From assembly GCA_945291235.1 (NCBI GenBank), contig CALYQY010000061.1, positions 1-14,094 on the forward strand: DNA of 14,094 nt, written 5' to 3'. Within the stretch, counting starts at the first letter, position 1; the number at the start of each line of letters is the position of its first letter. Source of the DNA: an uncultured Gilliamella sp. Lineage in GTDB: Bacteria > Pseudomonadota > Gammaproteobacteria > Enterobacterales > Enterobacteriaceae. Positions 13,148 to 14,094 of the stretch are shown piece by piece. The notes beneath the pieces are model-generated. The model was not told the DNA's origin. It saw only the letters and a program-made list of their open reading frames with translations, and ran no database searches. The position numbers were made by a program, and so were the translations under genes.

Positions 13148-14094
13148 TTACGCAAATATACTCAACCCCGATTTTGCCAAATGGTGACTAACCTGACTAG
13201 GTTGATGAATTTCCTCAATGACATTTGAATGTTCGATTATTGGTGTTTGACGATTCTTTGATTGTTGATATTGCGCCGACTGATCAGCATCGTTCATCAT
13301 TGAAAAGTCACTAATATCGGCTTGCTCTAGTGTGATACCTTGCTCTTCAAGCGAACTTTTCAAATAGGGTAAGGCAGATTCTAAAACGCTTTTGACTACG
13401 GCATGAGCAGCCATCATATGCAAGTTCATTTTATCCTCTATCATATCCAGTTTTATATGTAATGAACCTAGCTCTTGAGGATTAAGTTTAATATTCGCCG
13501 TTTGAATCCCTTGCCGGTTAAACATGATGATCTGCTCAGTAAGTGATGACGGCCATTGTTGATTTGTGACTGCGACAGGCAAGTTTATCGACGTGGTGAT
13601 TTTTGCAGGCGTCAACATTACCCCTGTTGGATCTTGTCCATGCGACAATGTGGTTATTGCTGTCTCTTGATGGATAGTCATATCGCTTGTGAACTGCTGT
13701 ATCGAAACATGACGTTGTTGGTTTTGTAATTCTGCTCTAGCATTATTCAACGGAAAACAATTATTTGCGACGGCTGATAATTGACGATTTGAACTCTTTT
13801 TCAAAGTGGCTATTTCAGTGTTATTTAAGTTCGCACTAAAATGATTTGGATTACTTCCCTTTATTGCCATATTGTTTTGCAATGAACGTTCATCGATTAT
13901 TGCTTCACGCCCATCAAGGCTATTAACGGGTAATCGTTGCTCGTCATCAGTGATGTCTGATGCGAAAGAATTTAATCTATTGATTGCACTATTAAGATGA
14001 TATGAAAGATGACTTGCCTGTAATTTGTCACGCATTTCCGATTGAATCATACTGGTATCATAAGGGAAAACAGGGAAGATTAATCCATCAAGAC
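13148..14094 (-). CDS. fliK: Flagellar hook-length control protein FliK, 5' end outside the window
   Basis: Secreted molecular ruler that sets hook length and switches export specificity from hook to filament proteins. About 315 codons are visible. The reading frame stays open past the internal ATG at 14050 to the window edge (codons for LDGLIFPVFPYDTS), so the start is probably beyond 14094. That would agree with the usual length of nearly 400 residues. Counting from the 14050 Met, a long Gln/Asn/Ser-rich linker (about 1-155) precedes the conserved C-terminal domain (about 165-250). That domain contains WPSSLTEQIIMFNRQGIQTA, KLNPQELGSLHIKL and VLESALPYLKSSLEEQGI. The last residues, KSGLSIFA, match the enterobacterial SGVDIFA ending. 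Neighbouring fliL-fliR confirm the identity. If the 14050 ATG were the real start, the protein would be unusually short at 300 residues. Confidence 0.9.
   Translation of the reverse strand, partial: LDGLIFPVFPYDTSMIQSEMRDKLQASHLSYHLNSAINRLNSFASDITDDEQRLPVNSLDGREAIIDERSLQNNMAIKGSNPNHFSANLNNTEIATLKKSSNRQLSAVANNCFPLNNARAELQNQQRHVSIQQFTSDMTIHQETAITTLSHGQDPTGVMLTPAKITTSINLPVAVTNQQWPSSLTEQIIMFNRQGIQTANIKLNPQELGSLHIKLDMIEDKMNLHMMAAHAVVKSVLESALPYLKSSLEEQGITLEQADISDFSMMNDADQSAQYQQSKNRQTPIIEHSNVIEEIHQPSQVSHHLAKSGLSIFA

Noticed and set aside
1..14094. CRISPR array, insertion sequence, tRNA/rRNA gene or prophage remnant
   Set aside because: I saw no direct-repeat series, no transposase-like protein, no cloverleaf or rRNA-like segment; nearly all sequence is explained by the listed genes.

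Overview
The window is AT-rich (roughly mid-30s % GC by eye) and carries a gammaproteobacterial chromosomal segment. Its Ndh, MenA, RraA, Def, FliN and FliP are recognisably close to the enterobacterial proteins but clearly diverged, with low-GC codon use. An Orbaceae-like gut-associated lineage (Gilliamella/Frischella/Orbus relatives) fits best. That placement is inference from remembered family sequences and base composition, not from a search.

Layout. (1) 161-1450, minus: ndh, type II NADH:quinone oxidoreductase, with a terminator behind it and a promoter carrying a near-perfect FNR box. (2) 1786-5058, plus: a tight three-gene export operon with an HlyD-type periplasmic adaptor and two paralogous ABC-2 permeases but no ATPase gene; its promoter is overlapped by an operator-like dyad. 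(3) 5254-6731, plus: menA (menaquinone synthesis) and rraA (RNase E inhibitor), each with its own candidate promoter and nearby dyads. (4) 6813-7916, minus: dprA (natural transformation), divergent from def, plus (8066-8578), the peptide deformylase. fmt does not follow def. (5) 8782-14094, minus: a flagellar operon reading fliK (cut by the window end), fliL, fliM, fliN, fliO, fliP, fliQ, fliR. It converges on def, and the def terminator lies between them.

How the genes work together. Ndh and MenA belong to respiration: Ndh passes electrons from NADH to quinone and MenA makes the low-potential quinone used without oxygen. The FNR box at ndh suggests an oxygen-controlled switch. fliM and fliN encode rotor switch (C-ring) proteins, fliO to fliR the export gate of the flagellar type III apparatus, fliL a stator-associated membrane protein, and fliK the hook-length ruler. 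The most notable departure from the textbook is in FliM: the N-terminal CheY-P-binding segment (consensus LSQxEIDALL) is missing, although the GGDG middle domain and SpoA domain are intact. The organism may therefore have a rotating flagellum not steered by CheY in the usual way.

No mobile element, CRISPR array, tRNA or rRNA was seen. I do not see a wholly new system. The points most worth a second look are the FliM N-terminus, the ATPase-less exporter, and several strong inverted repeats in the intergenic regions.
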